Below the pieces are notes generated by a model, which saw nothing but the letters and a program-made list of their open reading frames with translations, searched no databases and was not told the DNA's origin. Of a DNA stretch of 64,000 bases, positions 21,754-34,400 are shown piece by piece. The stretch spans positions 2,480,001 to 2,544,000 of the forward strand of contig JAUCEF010000017.1 in NCBI GenBank assembly GCA_033558025.1, given 5' to 3'. The DNA comes from Phytophthora sp. 'mugwort'. Its lineage: Eukaryota; Oomycota; Peronosporomycetes; Peronosporales; Peronosporaceae. Within the stretch, counting starts at the first letter, position 1, and every line of letters starts with the position of its first letter. The translations under genes and the position numbers were made by a program.

Positions 21754-23914
21754 TCCAGCCGCCGCCCCTCCACAAGACGTTCACCGTGTGTAACACCCTA
21801 ATGAGCCGAAGCAGGGGCCACAAACTGTTACGTGAAGTTCAAGAGGATATGTATTTGTCATACGAGCGCTCCTCCTTAAGCATGCAGCGGGGATCATATG
21901 CAAGGGCGCACTACCAGCGCAGCACCAAAGCCTCAGCCCGTCTGCTTCACGCCTCGCACGTACCACCTGGCGCCGGTGTCCCCGCCGCTGTGCTGGCTTC
22001 GCGTCCGCAGTCGCCTTCGCCTTCTTCCTCTTCGATCCAAGCTACTTCTTCGCCGCCTTCTTCGCCTTCTTCTCCCCTAGGTTCCTCGCCTTCCGGGGAT
22101 TCGACTGCGACCACTGCTTGCGCTTCTGCGATGCTTATCCTTCTCCAGTGGGGCAAAGTTACCGCAATCATCTTCACTCGCGTTTCGTCGCCCTCGGTGA
22201 CGGGAACACATCGATGCACGAAACGGATTGTCTGCGCGTGCTTGTACAGTTTAAGGTGGATAACCTTAAGTTCTAAACAAGAACCAAGACGAACCCGAAA
22301 GATAACTACTTACGGACTCCAAGAGTCGAAGGTACCTTAAACAAGGCAAATGAACTCGTTACTTTAAAATGTAAAATTTATGTATTCTTCTTATGCGTGA
22401 CAGAGCCGCCTGTGGTGTAAATATTTAGGACTCACTAGATATCATAGTGGAGCCTAGTCTAATACATGTATATTAGCCTACTGAAATCTCGTTACTATCT
22501 CGTACTGAGTATTGTTATGAGGGAAGGTGGGAACATGTGTCCCACATAATCTATAACCTCGAAGTAACCCCGTTACCATCGTAGTCCTGGGGATGTTCGA
22601 CGCAAAAGACAGCACTCGTAGCGTCGACTTCCGCTACACGAGCGGCGGCAACACGAGCAATACGCTCAGCAATGTGATCTGACGCAGCATTGTAGGTGGA
22701 CGATCCCTTCTTGCGACAGCCTTGCCGTAGAGCTGCTCCTTCCAGATTTTTGCAGCCTCTGACGGAAGCATCCAAACCCTTTGGCCGCAGACGCTGCTTC
22801 GCCACGATTTAACCGCCCTTTGTCGCTCAGCGAGGAAGAAGGCGATTTTTTTCGCAGGGTCGGAACCGAGATGTCGGGGATGCTGAATAGACGGCCCATC
22901 TTCAGAAGACTGGCTACTTTTACGGCTACGAATTCCACGAACTAGTTCAAATTCACTTTTAGTATAATCCAATAACAGTCGAAAGAGGTTTTAAGAAGAA
23001 AATATATATATATTTATATATATATTTAACCCGTCTGACTGTATCAAAATATACTATGCAACTCAAGATATTAAGGAATAAAAAAAGGAGGCGATTTGCA
23101 CGGTACTTTAACTGTTGGCTAGCTTGTGATAGTTATCTGTTTTGGTGTGCCAAAACAAGGTGGGCTGCCGTTCAAAGAGGGCATTTTACCCCCTTTAACA
23201 AACCATTGTACTCGTCCCTTGACATATTCTATTGGCTAATACTTGGATTTCCTCTGAGCGCTTGCTTAGAGCTCAATAGGATTGGACAAAACCCAACACG
23301 ACAATCTTCGTGCTAGAAACTTCACATTCCACTTGTATCATGGCGATTGGATGGAGGCGTGCACAGACGAGGGACTTCCTCGACTGCTCATGGAAGAAGA
23401 GCTGGTGCAAACGATGCATGTAGAGCATTGCCGTGCAGACAATTTCACGACCAACCGAACCGAGCGATATATGTACATGTACCTGTAGCGACCACGTGAG
23501 AGACGCTAATGAGTACATGTACTGTTGGAGTAAGCATGTCTCCGTGCGTTATTCTGATGATATAATGTGCGTTCGTGTTGCTTTTAGTATGGCATATGTA
23601 ATAGGAATATGTATGGTTGTGTTGTATAAATATATGCGCGTAATACTTGAAATAAATATGAAATGTCTTCATGGCAAAATCATATTCCCTGTAGAACATG
23701 TTTGTATCAGACGTGAGTTTTCAAACCTCCGCCACCACCAACAGCTAGGTCGCGTCGCCGTAACTCAGGACAATCACCAGCGATCGCCATGTTTAATGTA
23801 AATACACTAGTGGCATTCGCACCTGCAAAAGAGAGTCGGGCTGCAGCGAGGAAGTATGGTAAAGCTGGAAACGCATACATCTTCGGCAGGGTTTATCGAA
23901 TATGAAGGTTTTTT
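21754..23914. other. Unresolved repeat DNA, possible solo LTR and AT-rich palindrome
   Basis: No supported gene. A Ser/Pro-rich open frame (to 22340) looks like a by-product of a CTTCTTCG-type simple repeat (22010-22090). At 22500-22560 the sequence TGTTATGAGGGAAGG followed by a short palindrome around ACATGT resembles an LTR edge. A minus-strand stretch (22551-22972) is open in two frames without a recognisable domain. An (AT)n palindrome lies at 23001-23027. Confidence 0.3.
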
Positions 23915-25920
23915 TACCAAGTGAGATGGCTAGACTCTCAATTCCACTCGCATGTGGAAACCTTGACACTGAGCATTATTCAACGCGGAAATACCAACTA
24001 CAGTACGTTGCACGGTCGGCCGACAGGGCCGAGATGGAGTCGATTATGTGTCGTTAATCCAAGAGAGGTAATGTCAATCGATGATTCGGTTGACGAATTA
24101 GTGGAGTACATGGAGCCGTACGATGTATTTACGTCCTTAGCACTGTTGCTAAAGTTGAAGCAATGGAAAGCTTTCGCTTCGAGCCATCAGACGAGCTGAC
24201 TGCACCAAGTGACATTTCCATCACGACGACGCGGCCACGACGTCTCGTCTTCGGCCAAAGTTTCACCACATCTTCGAACATTCTGCATCGTCGAGCTTTT
24301 TGCCTGTTTACTTCTGACAGCAGGTTGTTGGTGAGATGAACACGTACGCGAGAGTGGATGACATTAAGTTAAAAGAACCAGATACACTCCAGGATGCTAT
24401 GATATTCGTGGGCGTATTCTTCTACATAGCACTCGTGGGTAAGGTGACTTTAGCAACAACTGGGGTGTCCAGGTGGAAGTTGCGTCCTTGGGCAAGTTTT
24501 TGTTAGTTTTGACAACATCATGACCCTGCGAAGCTTCAAGAAAATCCACCAAGTATTTACTTTCCAATGCGTTTTGCTGGACAGCTCTAACCAGGGCCGG
24601 GCTGCAAAGATTAGACCGCTGCTCAATCTACAGAAATCAACGGGATCGAAATACGTTAACGTTGGAAGGAATGTCACGTTGGATGGGGCGAGTGTTGCTT
24701 GCCGCTCAAAGTCCTCCAATTGTGTACAACCCAACGAAGCCGGTGAGATAGTATCACTTCCGCCTCTACATGCTATGCTGCGCTACATCTTGGATCTAGA
24801 AAAGCTTTCTGCTACAGTGTTCAAGCGCTATAACTGATCGCTTTGCTGAAGTGATGGATACGGAGGAAGCACAAGCACTGAGCGACGAGCTATCTGAGCC
24901 CTCAGTCATTAGGCAAAAATGGAGGTGGTGCGGCCTATGTATGGCTCGCGACGCATTCTGAACTCGGACAACTACTACACGCCGTTCAGCTTCAAGATGC
25001 CCTTCGGGTCACGGGTCTGTATTTGGTATCGCTTACGACTCATTCAACAAATATCTGCTTCGACGCCACCGTTGAGCATCGGCTTCTGTAAATCTCCGAC
25101 ACCTCCCTTTTGATCGTTACCCCCAGCAATAAAAAACCCACTCATAGGTGACAGATATTCGGAATCCTCTGAACCTCCGTTTTCAGCGAAGAACACGCTA
25201 CTCTCGCGTGGAGCGTTCATTCACTTCCCTAAAATAAACTCTGATATTAGTTGAACAAGGAAATCTCGATGCGGATCGCGGTCTCTACTCACGTCTAGGG
25301 CGAGCTTCCGCGTCAGAAATGCATCTGATCGGGCGACGTCAATCAAAGCCAACTCCAGTTTCTTGTGCCATTTCTTGAAAGAGTGGACATCAGCCACAGA
25401 GAATCGACCCCGAATTAGTTCGAGACGACTAACACCCTGCATATAGGTGTTTTACTGTTTGACGCACGTGGGAGCACTGAGGGAGCGCTTCTCAGCATGA
25501 ATCTGACGCATAATCGTAGTTAGTGTATACGCATCCGAGTTCGAATTACATTGACAATGTCGTTGTCATACCAGGATGCGGAGTCAACCCCGTGCGCGAT
25601 CGAGACGGCATAGTGAGATGAAGCCCGAGAGCATCCTTGCTTCTCGATTAGAACGTGTCGTGGGAAATAAGCGCTCGACTTGCACACAGTGCCATGTACA
25701 CGGTGTTTGTCTGTGTCAGATCGTCCATACGTCCTCTTCAACAAAGACATATACGTGCCCGCACGCGACATGGAATTGCTGGGAGAAGTTCCATCGATAC
25801 TATATTCCTCGCAAGCTCATCTCCAAAAAAAAAAACAAAGCGAAAGTCCGAACCAGCTCGGAGCTATACAAGATGAAGCAAGACGACAGCGAGAGCGGAT
25901 CAGTCCTGTGTGCTCGCTAG
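23915..25920 (+). pseudogene. piggyBac element 2 transposase with an inverted middle block
   Basis: A second, more decayed piggyBac transposase. In order on the plus strand: YQVRWLDSQFHSHVETLT (about 23930), DAMIFVGVFFYIAL (24390), MTLRSFKKIHQVFTF (24520), AAKIRPLLNLQKSTGSKYVN then NVTLDGASVACRSK with the first catalytic Asp (24670), NPTKP and YMLCC (about 24730-24780), and RRILNSDNYYTP with the second Asp (24950). The C-terminal cysteine cluster follows much later at 25650-25770 (GNKRSTCTQCHVHGVCLCQ). The block that should lie between, with the third Asp, is present but on the opposite strand. No TTAA-bounded ends were found. Confidence 0.75.
25110..25640 (-). other. Inverted internal segment of piggyBac element 2
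   Basis: Read on the minus strand from 25640 this segment gives VSIAHGVDSASWYDNDIVNV (third catalytic Asp region), then after stops RGRFSVADVHSFKKWHKKLE and ALIDVARSDAFLTRKLALD, and on to about 25130. In the protein these follow SDNYYT and precede the C-terminal cysteine cluster, both of which lie on the plus strand on either side. The simplest reading is an inversion of about 0.5 kb inside the element. Break points are placed only roughly. Confidence 0.7.
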
Positions 25921-26039
25921 CGATGTAGAATTGGAATGTATGTTTCTTGAAGGAAGAATCAAAATGGGTATCCATTCATCTTCAAAGTACTACTTCAACG
26001 TGCGTGTTGAACTTGGCTTAGGTATGAAAAAGAAGAAGC

Positions 26040-26700
26040 TCATTCATTATTCGACTTGTAAATATGAAGGTGTTGAAGCTCAGCTTTCCAGCTGCACGGG
26101 CCATCCACAACCTTGACGAGCTCGAAAGTAAAACAAGAGCTGTTCATACAGAGAGCTTTGCGGCGCGGACAGAAGTTTACACAGCTCAGCAGTAAACGGA
26201 TGTCGGCCATCGAGCATGGCTGCCCCTTCACGAATTCAACCACTCGAGGTTCGAACAGCACATTGTTCCAATAGACGAGGGTGGCTTCAGCAACGGCGAA
26301 CTTGTGTCAAGCCAAATATCTGCTACGTCCTTGCAGATGAGTTGGGTCCGATCTCGAAATTCCCATGCATAACTGCGATTGGTTGCCTCTAGACCTGCAA
26401 CCTGAACTTCCTCTTGTGGCTCGATTCCGACCACACGATACACCCCAGTAGTCAACACGACTTGTGCGACTACAAATCCGAGGCCAGATCCGATATCAAT
26501 CAAAATGTCCGTCAATCAATATCTCCAAGTTCTGCTAACAGGTAGTAATCCCAATAGGCAAAATCCCACCAACAATGTTGTGAACTAAGTGGCTGTTGTA
26601 TTCAGTACCAGCTCACGCGAGATGTCAGTAAAAATAGTCATTGCGGCTTGCTCGTAGACGTAGGAGATAACGGTGGTCTTTGTGCCGCCGCAACTGGTGG
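26040..26700 (-). pseudogene. DOT1-like SAM-dependent methyltransferase, broken
   Basis: DOT1 enzymes methylate histone H3 lysine 79 using S-adenosylmethionine. Read leftwards: IFTDISRELVLNTTAT, HNIVGGILPIGITT, then the SAM-binding loop DILIDIGSGLGFVVAQVV and VVGIEPQEE, then TLVYWNNVLFEPRVVEFVKG in a shifted frame, and a Cys-rich end VNFCPRRKALC with CSWKAELQHLHIY to 26040. Three or more frame changes separate the blocks. N-terminal sequence beyond about 26700 is open but Ser/Thr-rich and unrecognised. Residues after DIGSGLG are well kept, so decay is fairly recent. Confidence 0.65.
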
Positions 26701-27227
26701 CGATGCTGGTTGTGGAGTCGGCGTCGTTGCTGGCGAGCGTGTTTGGGGCCGTGGAAGACGTACTGCGCCTGCAAGTGCTCGTAGCCGCCGCACGGCACGT
26801 GGAGGGCTTCCTCACAGTCGCTGGATCGGAGTAAAATAATTTGAAGGAAATCCTGACACACGATTTCCGTGAGTGCACATCAGCAGCCTCAGACACTGGC
26901 GGATGGAAGCAGAAGTGTGGCCTGCGCGGCTCATACGGTACTCCACCTCGCGCCAAGAGATCCTCGAGCCGGCGGCCTCGTAGGTGCGTGCTAGCAGCAA
27001 GCTTTATCGTCGTTAAAGCAAAATGCAGTCCGCATACTGGTGTTTTTCCAAGTAAGTATTGTCGTATTTTTTTATATGCAGACGAGGCTAGAAACTATCT
27101 TCGTCAGAGTATGCAAATCAATGGTATTCAATCGTTTTCACAAATGGCGTAACAAAAGACGTTACCTAGAAGCGCGACAGCCAAAACGATATGAATGGTA
27201 GTTATAAAAGCAGGTATGATGACTACT

Positions 27228-27332
27228 TTAACCAAAGGGGTCATTTGCCCCCTTCATGACGGATCCACTCGCAGGTTTTGAAAACATGTTGAAACGGGGG
27301 CAAAATGCCCCTGTTGAGCATGAAATGGTTAA
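27228..27332. repeat. TTAA-bounded foldback of about 105 bp
   Basis: The sequence begins TTAACCA (27228 on) and ends TGGTTAA (to 27332). Inside are inverted arms AGGGGTCATTTGCCCCC and GGGGGCAAAATGCCCCT, offset by about 13 nt on the right side. The TTAA ends suggest a piggyBac-related miniature element. A related motif (GAGGGCATTTTACCCCC) stands at 23177-23193. Confidence 0.55.
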
Positions 27333-30149
27333 TGGACCAGAAATAATTGGTTTGCCCGATTGTCAAACAGGATGAAAATTGGTTTGACCGATTCAACCCA
27401 TGGTAGTACCGAACAGCACCAGCAAGTTTGACTGGAATTTTCAATAACAATACGCCATACTGCGGAACCGCGCAACCGGGCCTTGCGCCCTGGCAGGAAG
27501 CAACGACGATTCCCTCAGCTATCTGATCCAAGTCTAGGGTGCTACCACGGTAGCCCGGCGCGTTTTTGGTTTTGAGCCGAGCGTGGAAAGTCCTCAAGAG
27601 CTTCATGATAGGGACACGCAGCTCGGCGTCCGACTTCTGCTGCTTTCGAGATCAGATCCGACTACATTCGTGGCTATTGTGCGTACCACGTTGTTGGCGG
27701 TGAGTCACAGCGGTCCGTCAGTGCTGGGGCTTGTCTGGCGCTTGACTTAAAGCTTGCTGACGACTTACTGAATATTTTGTGCTGTTTTTGCTTCCATCTT
27801 AGTATCTAGGTTGCGTCTTCACACGAATGAAGCAAACTAAAAAATGTCCACCGCATCGACTGAAAGGTTCTCCTTGCGGACGAGCGACAAACCAGGAGCT
27901 CGGGCAACCAAGTACCACCACGTACAGCATCCTGACAGGCACTGGAGGGAGATACATTTTGATACCGCCTTTCTGTTATAAATTCTTTTAAGATGGTGGT
28001 ACTTTGTTGACTATCTTTCCGTCTCGCTCCTACACTAGCTGTCAAGCGTCCCCCACGCTTAGCAGATTTACTTCGACTATTTGTCGTTGGACAGCCACAT
28101 ATTACTATTTCGGTACTATTGCATTGCGGTGCCCCGGGCTAGTGACTTGCCGTTCTCACCCTAGTTAAATGCGATACATCCCATACTTATCACAAAGCAT
28201 TGACGTGTACTACTCTCACGCAATGCATCGCTTAATATATTCAAACTCTACTTTTTTGCTCTTTGAAAAGGTCTTAAGTGCCTTGATGACCGTCTTCTTA
28301 GTCTGTTTGTGTTGCTAGGCTTCTAAGCCCATCGAGGATGAACTGTTCGAGAATGCTGGAAATATTCGAGTAATACGCTCTTAACGTGGGGTTTGGATGA
28401 TACATCTTTTCTCGTCCCTACGACCGAATAAGTCGAATGGCTGACGTTGATGATCTACCTAACCCTATCCGTAAGGATTAGTCCGAACAAATAAAAATCG
28501 TCTGATTGATCGTTTATAATACTATTTGACGATCTTTCAATTATGATAATTTATAGTCGATACAAACATTAAGTGGGGTAAAATAAGTAATCATATTCAT
28601 CCGTAACTTAAAGTCCGACACAATAGACACTTGATGGAACCACATTATTTAACACGACGAGTTTTGGATGGTAGACAATACGCCGATGAGACCGAGTTGC
28701 GCGAGATCCACGGCTGCGACAACACGGTAATGCTCCCGCCTATAACGCCCGGCGCAGCGCCGGCAGCTACGCCAGCCGCTCCCTACTGCCCCACCGGGGG
28801 TTACAACGGCGGCCACGCCGGCAGCAGCCAAGGCGTCGGCTCTCAGTCGACGCCTACATGACAACAACAACTCCGATGGCGGCGAAGATGTACGTAATGG
28901 CCGACGGCAGCGGCTTCCTAGTGAGGATTTTCCTGGTGAGTCGAAACTGCGTACATTTGTCTTCTGGATCAGAGACAGGGGGTGTGGGGCAGTGTATGCC
29001 GGGGTAAAAATGTGGTAGATATGTACCAGTATCGGGCGGGTCTGGGGGCCTGGCTTGCGTTTTTAGCGGGAGTGACGGCGACGCCAGCCGATTCGTCTGT
29101 AAGTTGGTGCCCGCGTCTGTATTTTGGATTGGACGTACACCTACTAAACTCCTCTTTTTTTAATTAGGAGTGCAATGCTGTTTTTACATTTCTCGTTCCA
29201 ATGTCTATGTTCAGATATCGTTAACTAAAACCGCATCGCATTTTGCACTCCAGTCTTAACGTAGCACATGTTGCAAAAATGGACTTCTAAAACACGTTGA
29301 CTTTAAGGGGAAAATGCCGCCTTGCAGTACGCATACATGCACGCAGCGTTCCTAGATTGCAGCGACAAAGAACTGCCCACGAAGGTCATTATTTAGTGGA
29401 GCGACGGCCTGTGGGACTGTTGTCGCTTTTCATTATTCGGACCCTACCCTGCGGTCATCTGGCCTGTCTGCGGCTATCTACAGCAGCTCCACTCTACCAC
29501 CGCTCAAACTACCTCAACCTGCCATTTTGATCATTGCTCAGCAGCCAAGCATAATTTTGGCAATGCTGCGCACACAATCGTATTCGCAAGCCCCCCCCCC
29601 TCGCGCCGCCGCGAAAACATTTAATCAATCACTCTACCTTCTTACCTCACATATTACATATATGTGCTCTAAAAAGACTATGTACTTCCCTCGGGTTGCA
29701 GGCAAACCCCAACCTAAGCACCTGCTTAATAGAACACATGGTTCATGATTTGAGATAGCGACGCCAAGAAGTCAACGATCACGGCGCGCGGTTCCTGTGT
29801 ATTTCTACTTCGCGGAAGTGGATTGTATCGACGTTTTCACTACCCCATTCATGATCACTGGCGACAAGAGCTGCTGACCCCACCCTTGCTCTTTTGAAAC
29901 TTAAAAACAAAACTGTCGTGTCCGACTAGAGTCATTGTCGATTTCAACCCTACTGGCATGCAGAGATCTGACTTTCTCCTGGATCATGCTCGCCAGATAA
30001 TATGTGGCAGGATGGAGACACATACCGGTACTGCGTATCATCAACTGTTACGGCCGGCATGTCAGCCTTTCTGTCTCCTAGCGACTTGATGCGCCAACGT
30101 TTTTGTGTTGATCGTACCGCCGAAAATGGCCAGCTTGCTGTGGCCGCTT
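27333..30149. other. Long stretch without a recognised gene
   Basis: A minus-strand open frame of 121 codons (27241-27606, overlapping the foldback) shows no domain. A Pro/Ala/Gly-rich plus-strand frame (28631-28861) may be a short exon or chance. A 10-C run stands at 29591-29600. I see no transposon ends here. Confidence 0.35.
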
Positions 30150-30427
30150 GACGTCGCAGTCGACTGAAGCTACCAGGGTTACTACAAAGGGCAGATTGAT
30201 CACTATTCGGCGAAGCCTTGAAGGTCCGTTTGCAGCAAACGTAGCCCGGCAACCCGAGCGTACCTCGCTACGATACGATACGGCGGCACAATGAACGTTG
30301 GGCTGGGTTCCAACGGAGGATGCAGCCAGCATGAAGCAAGCATCTGCGCTGTGCGGACTGGCTTCCAAGCAAGACTTCAACATTGAAGCGCTTCACCCTC
30401 CGATGCGAGACCTGTTCGCTACATACA

Positions 30428-31345
30428 TGTAACACAAGCGTGGAGGAAGCGGTTGGTGTGAAGGGCCTTTCAGCGGGGCTTGGTTGGCGAGCTGGGTGGG
30501 GTCGGAGGAGGAGAGGTAGCTGTTGCTTTAAAAGCAAATTGAGAAGTGATTGAGATTGAGCTTAGAGCTTATGGATTGCCCTGCGGCTAACTAGTGGCCC
30601 GGTGGCTCTTCCTGAAGTATCTAGTGCCTATCCTAGACTCTATCATTGTTCAGAGTGCGTCAGCAACGATGGGGATAATGCTTCCGGACAAAGGTTATCT
30701 CTGGATTGTATTTCATTATTTTTTCTGCAGCCAGCGTATCATTTGAGTAGTGGTAATCGTGATTTTGGTTGCTATTATATGGACCGACGTTTGAGGGACT
30801 TACCACAAGTGCCAACGCCCTGTGCTTCATGTTTTAGCGTAGATGTATTGCTTCGAAGTGAAACAGACTGAATGGCTGCTGCAGCGCGGGATGAAAACAT
30901 ATCCAGAAGTCTAGTGCCGCGAAGAGACCGCGACGAGGCCAACGTCGTGCGCCGTGCGATAAACGCAGCAGCATGAGCTGCTCCGCCAGAGAAATCCAGA
31001 CCAGTCGGACCAGGGAGCGCAACTGCTGATCCCCCACCCCCGATCGTTGTGTGGGTGATAACAGCCGCGCACATGCCATCACGTTTCCGGTTGGTAGCTA
31101 TCCGACCAATCGCCTTGATTAAATTTCCGCGTATTTGTGGTTCAATCTAGTAATCCAGATACCTGTCTGGATTCATGCCTATCTTATAAGATTCTAAACC
31201 AATCACAAATGATTATGACATGTTTCCTATCCCAGATTAATATCCTAAGAATTTAGAACCACAAAAGGATGCAGCTGTCTCTCCACCTGCAACCTGACGT
31301 AGATGCGGTTGGCGGCAAGATCTGCCGCTAACGGCAACTACGTCA
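30428..31345 (-). repeat. 3' LTR of gypsy element A, with about 440 bp of extra sequence
   Basis: On the plus strand it begins TGTAACACAAGCG and ends AACTACGTCA. Two blocks (30428-30647 and 31090-31345) match the other LTR closely. Between them lie about 440 bp absent from the other copy, which has only about 12 bp there. Either this copy gained an insertion or the other lost the piece; I cannot tell which. Confidence 0.85.
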
Positions 31346-31496
31346 CATGACCTCCCTTCGAGAAGACGCCTACTTGGAAATCAGTTTATGTCGATTCTTG
31401 GAGTGCAATAGATGTCGATGGGTCCGGGAATCTGCGTTAGATTCTCCACGGGCTCCGAGGTGGCATCTTCTTAAGTTCACTAAGCCACCAAATCTT

Positions 31497-34400
31497 TTAC
31501 TGCGGTTGACCTTTATACTTGCGATGTCCAATGACAGCTTTAACAAGTTGCCCTTCCGTTCCGTCGGCTAACACGACCTTGTTCACTTGCTGCCTACGCT
31601 GTGGGTCTTTGTGATATGGCTTCAGTAGTGACGTGTGGAATACGGGATGTAACTTCAATCCTTTCGATAATCCTAACTCGTAGGAATCCTTCGAAATCTT
31701 CTTTAACACTGGAAATGGTCCAATATAACGTAGAGCAAGCATTTTCGACTGGGCAAAACCCTTGTGACGGATGTCCAAATTCTTAACGTCTAACAGCACC
31801 ATGTAGTTAACCTCGAAATTTTGGGCAAGTCTGTTCTTGTCGTAGTAGTTCTTCATGCGCTCCTGCGCTTCACTGATGCGGTCTTGTGCGACCTTGAGCA
31901 AAGTTTTTTGACGTCTTAAAAAATATTACGTTGCCTTCTCCAATTTCATGAGCATAGGGTCAGATGCCACATATCGTCTGGCATGTAAGGAATGTATCCG
32001 AGATCCGCTTCAAACGGTGACATTCCAATCGTGGGGTGTTCACGTCGATTGTAGGCAATTTCTGCCAAATGGAGATAGTCATCCTAGTCATTCTGAGCTG
32101 GATTGACGACACCTCGTAGATAGTCTTCCATGAAACCATTTGTTCGTTCAGTTTGTCCGTCCGTTGTGGTCGAAAGGCGGATAACAGGTTGTGCTGCGTT
32201 CCTAGCGCGCCCACAATACTCTGCCAAAGCTTGGACGTAACTTGGTGTCTCGATCGGATACAATGGTCTTGGGTAAGCCATGATCCTTTGCATAGTTCTT
32301 CATGAACACATTGGCGATCTCCGTAGTTGTATTGGTTGTCTTCGTAGCAATGAAGTTTGCTCTTTTCGTCAACCGATCAACGATCATCATAATAGCATCA
32401 TTGGCTTTGGTAGTGACCGACAATGACACTATGAAATCCATTGATATGTCGGTCCATCTACCTTTAGGTATGTCCAACGGTTAAAGTAGTCCCGGCGGTT
32501 TGGTTTGTCGCGCCTAGTTGGGCTTGCACATCTCGCAGGTGCTGATATAACGCTTTATATACTTCATCATCTTGGGCCAGTAGTATCGCTCGCGTACTGC
32601 TAAGAAGGTCTTGTAGAAACCAGGATGGCCCGTGGCTACTGAATCATGATTCTCACAAATGACACGTTTGTTCAGAGTTTCGACATCGCGAATATACAGT
32701 CGTGGAGTCTCATCTTTGCCTGTTTGGTCTCATCTTTGCGTGAACACTCAGATGTCGTCGAAGTAGATCCTCATCACGTCCCTTAAGTCTCGAAAGACTT
32801 TCTGCAAAAGCCGGTTAAACGTACCGGGGCTTCCGCTAAGTCCCATGGGAGTGACCAGATATTCGAATAGACGATCAGGGGCCAAAAAAGCAGTAAAGGG
32901 AATATCAGATTCGCGTACTGTTTAACCAGGTAGGAGCCCCCCAAAAGGTCCATACATGAAAACCAGTGACTACCGGACATGGCGCCAATAGTGTCTTCCT
33001 TGCGCGGCATTGGTATTGCCGGCAAGATCGTCGCTAGATTTAGCTGACGATAATCTTGTACAATGCGCCAACCAACAGGCTTCTTGACACAGAACGTCGG
33101 CGCCGAAACGGCAGACGTACTGGGTCTTATAATGCCTGCTTGAACCATCTCTTTGGTTCATTCTTGGATGTCGCACACTGTTCAGGACTCGGGCGCCATT
33201 GCTTGACTGATATAGGCTTTGTACCAGGCTTGAGCAGAATTTTGTGCTCAATTCCCTCCCGTACTGGAGGTGTCCTTTCGGAAGCTCCGTGCGAAAAACA
33301 TTGTCCGCATACTTGCGTAAAGTTGCATACGCCGGATGGTCCTTGAGAGTTCCCATCCTTGATTCTTAAAGCGTTCGGCCTTCTCCGAATCATGTGGATT
33401 GATGACAAAGTCGGGTTCAATGTCCTTGTCGTGACGCAACATTATCAGGAACTGCTGAGAAGAAACAAGATGCGTCATACCATAGCGGCCATGGTGACCT
33501 CGCTACCGATAGTAATTGAAAATCTCCCGGCTCTGGTCTATGCGAGCTCTGCGTTGTCCAGCAGCCCATCTGGCTGGACGTTGCTTCGGCAGTTTTAGTT
33601 GAACCTCTTCGCGGTGTTCCGTTTTGATACGAGGTATCCCGCGTCCAGTACTCCATTCGACATCCGGATTTTGCTCACGAAGCCACATCATGCCAATGAT
33701 AACATCCTTGTTCTCTGGAACAGGCATAACCTGGAATGTTCCCTTTGCCAATGGAAAACCAGGTATCAGTAGATTCATTTGCACGTTCGACGCAGACGAT
33801 GAACAACCTGATCGTAATTAAGATAATTTTGCATCATCTCACCCTCGGTGACATCAAGCTCAAATTTCTGCACCAATTCCTCGGATAGGCCGTTTAGGCT
33901 GCATCCATTGTCGACGAAGACGGTGACGGGTCTCTCTTGGCCAGCGCCTTTGAAAGCTTAAGCTTCCGCTTTGAGGATAGGATACAGCGCGCCACTAATG
34001 TATGGATCCGCTTCCTTACGTTTTGGAGCAGTACATTGTCGAGAAATGTGACCAACGACGCCACAATTGTTGCATGTCGCTGTTTTAGTCCAGTCGTCAT
34101 TCCCGTCCTTCTTCTTTTCAAAACGCTTAGATTTCTGGGATCGTGACTTGCTCGAATGAAAGCCCGATTCCACTGGCGTTGATTTAGACGACTTTGTCGG
34201 AACACGTGGTGGTTTACCGGAGTAATGTGCAAACTCGAAGTTAGAGGCGATTTCAATAGCTTCCTGGAGTGTACTCGGACTCTCTTCCTTGATCTTCTTC
34301 ACAGTTTCTCCCGTAATCCATTCTGGAAAAAAAACCGCTTCTCTAGTTCACGGACCTCTAACTCAGTTTGGGGCAACAAGTCCTGGAACTTAGAGACGTA

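Noticed and set aside
21702..22340. Plus-strand open frame of 212 codons, Ser/Pro-rich
   Set aside because: Its composition comes from a TTC/TTCG-type simple repeat (22010-22090), and the part before 21753 is another frame of the LINE. No family resemblance.
23026..23198. Short piggyBac-type element between TTAA at 23026 and TTAA at 23195
   Set aside because: The left end reads TTAACCCG but the right end, on the other strand, reads TTAAAGGG; they are not inverted copies, so the TTAAs are probably chance.
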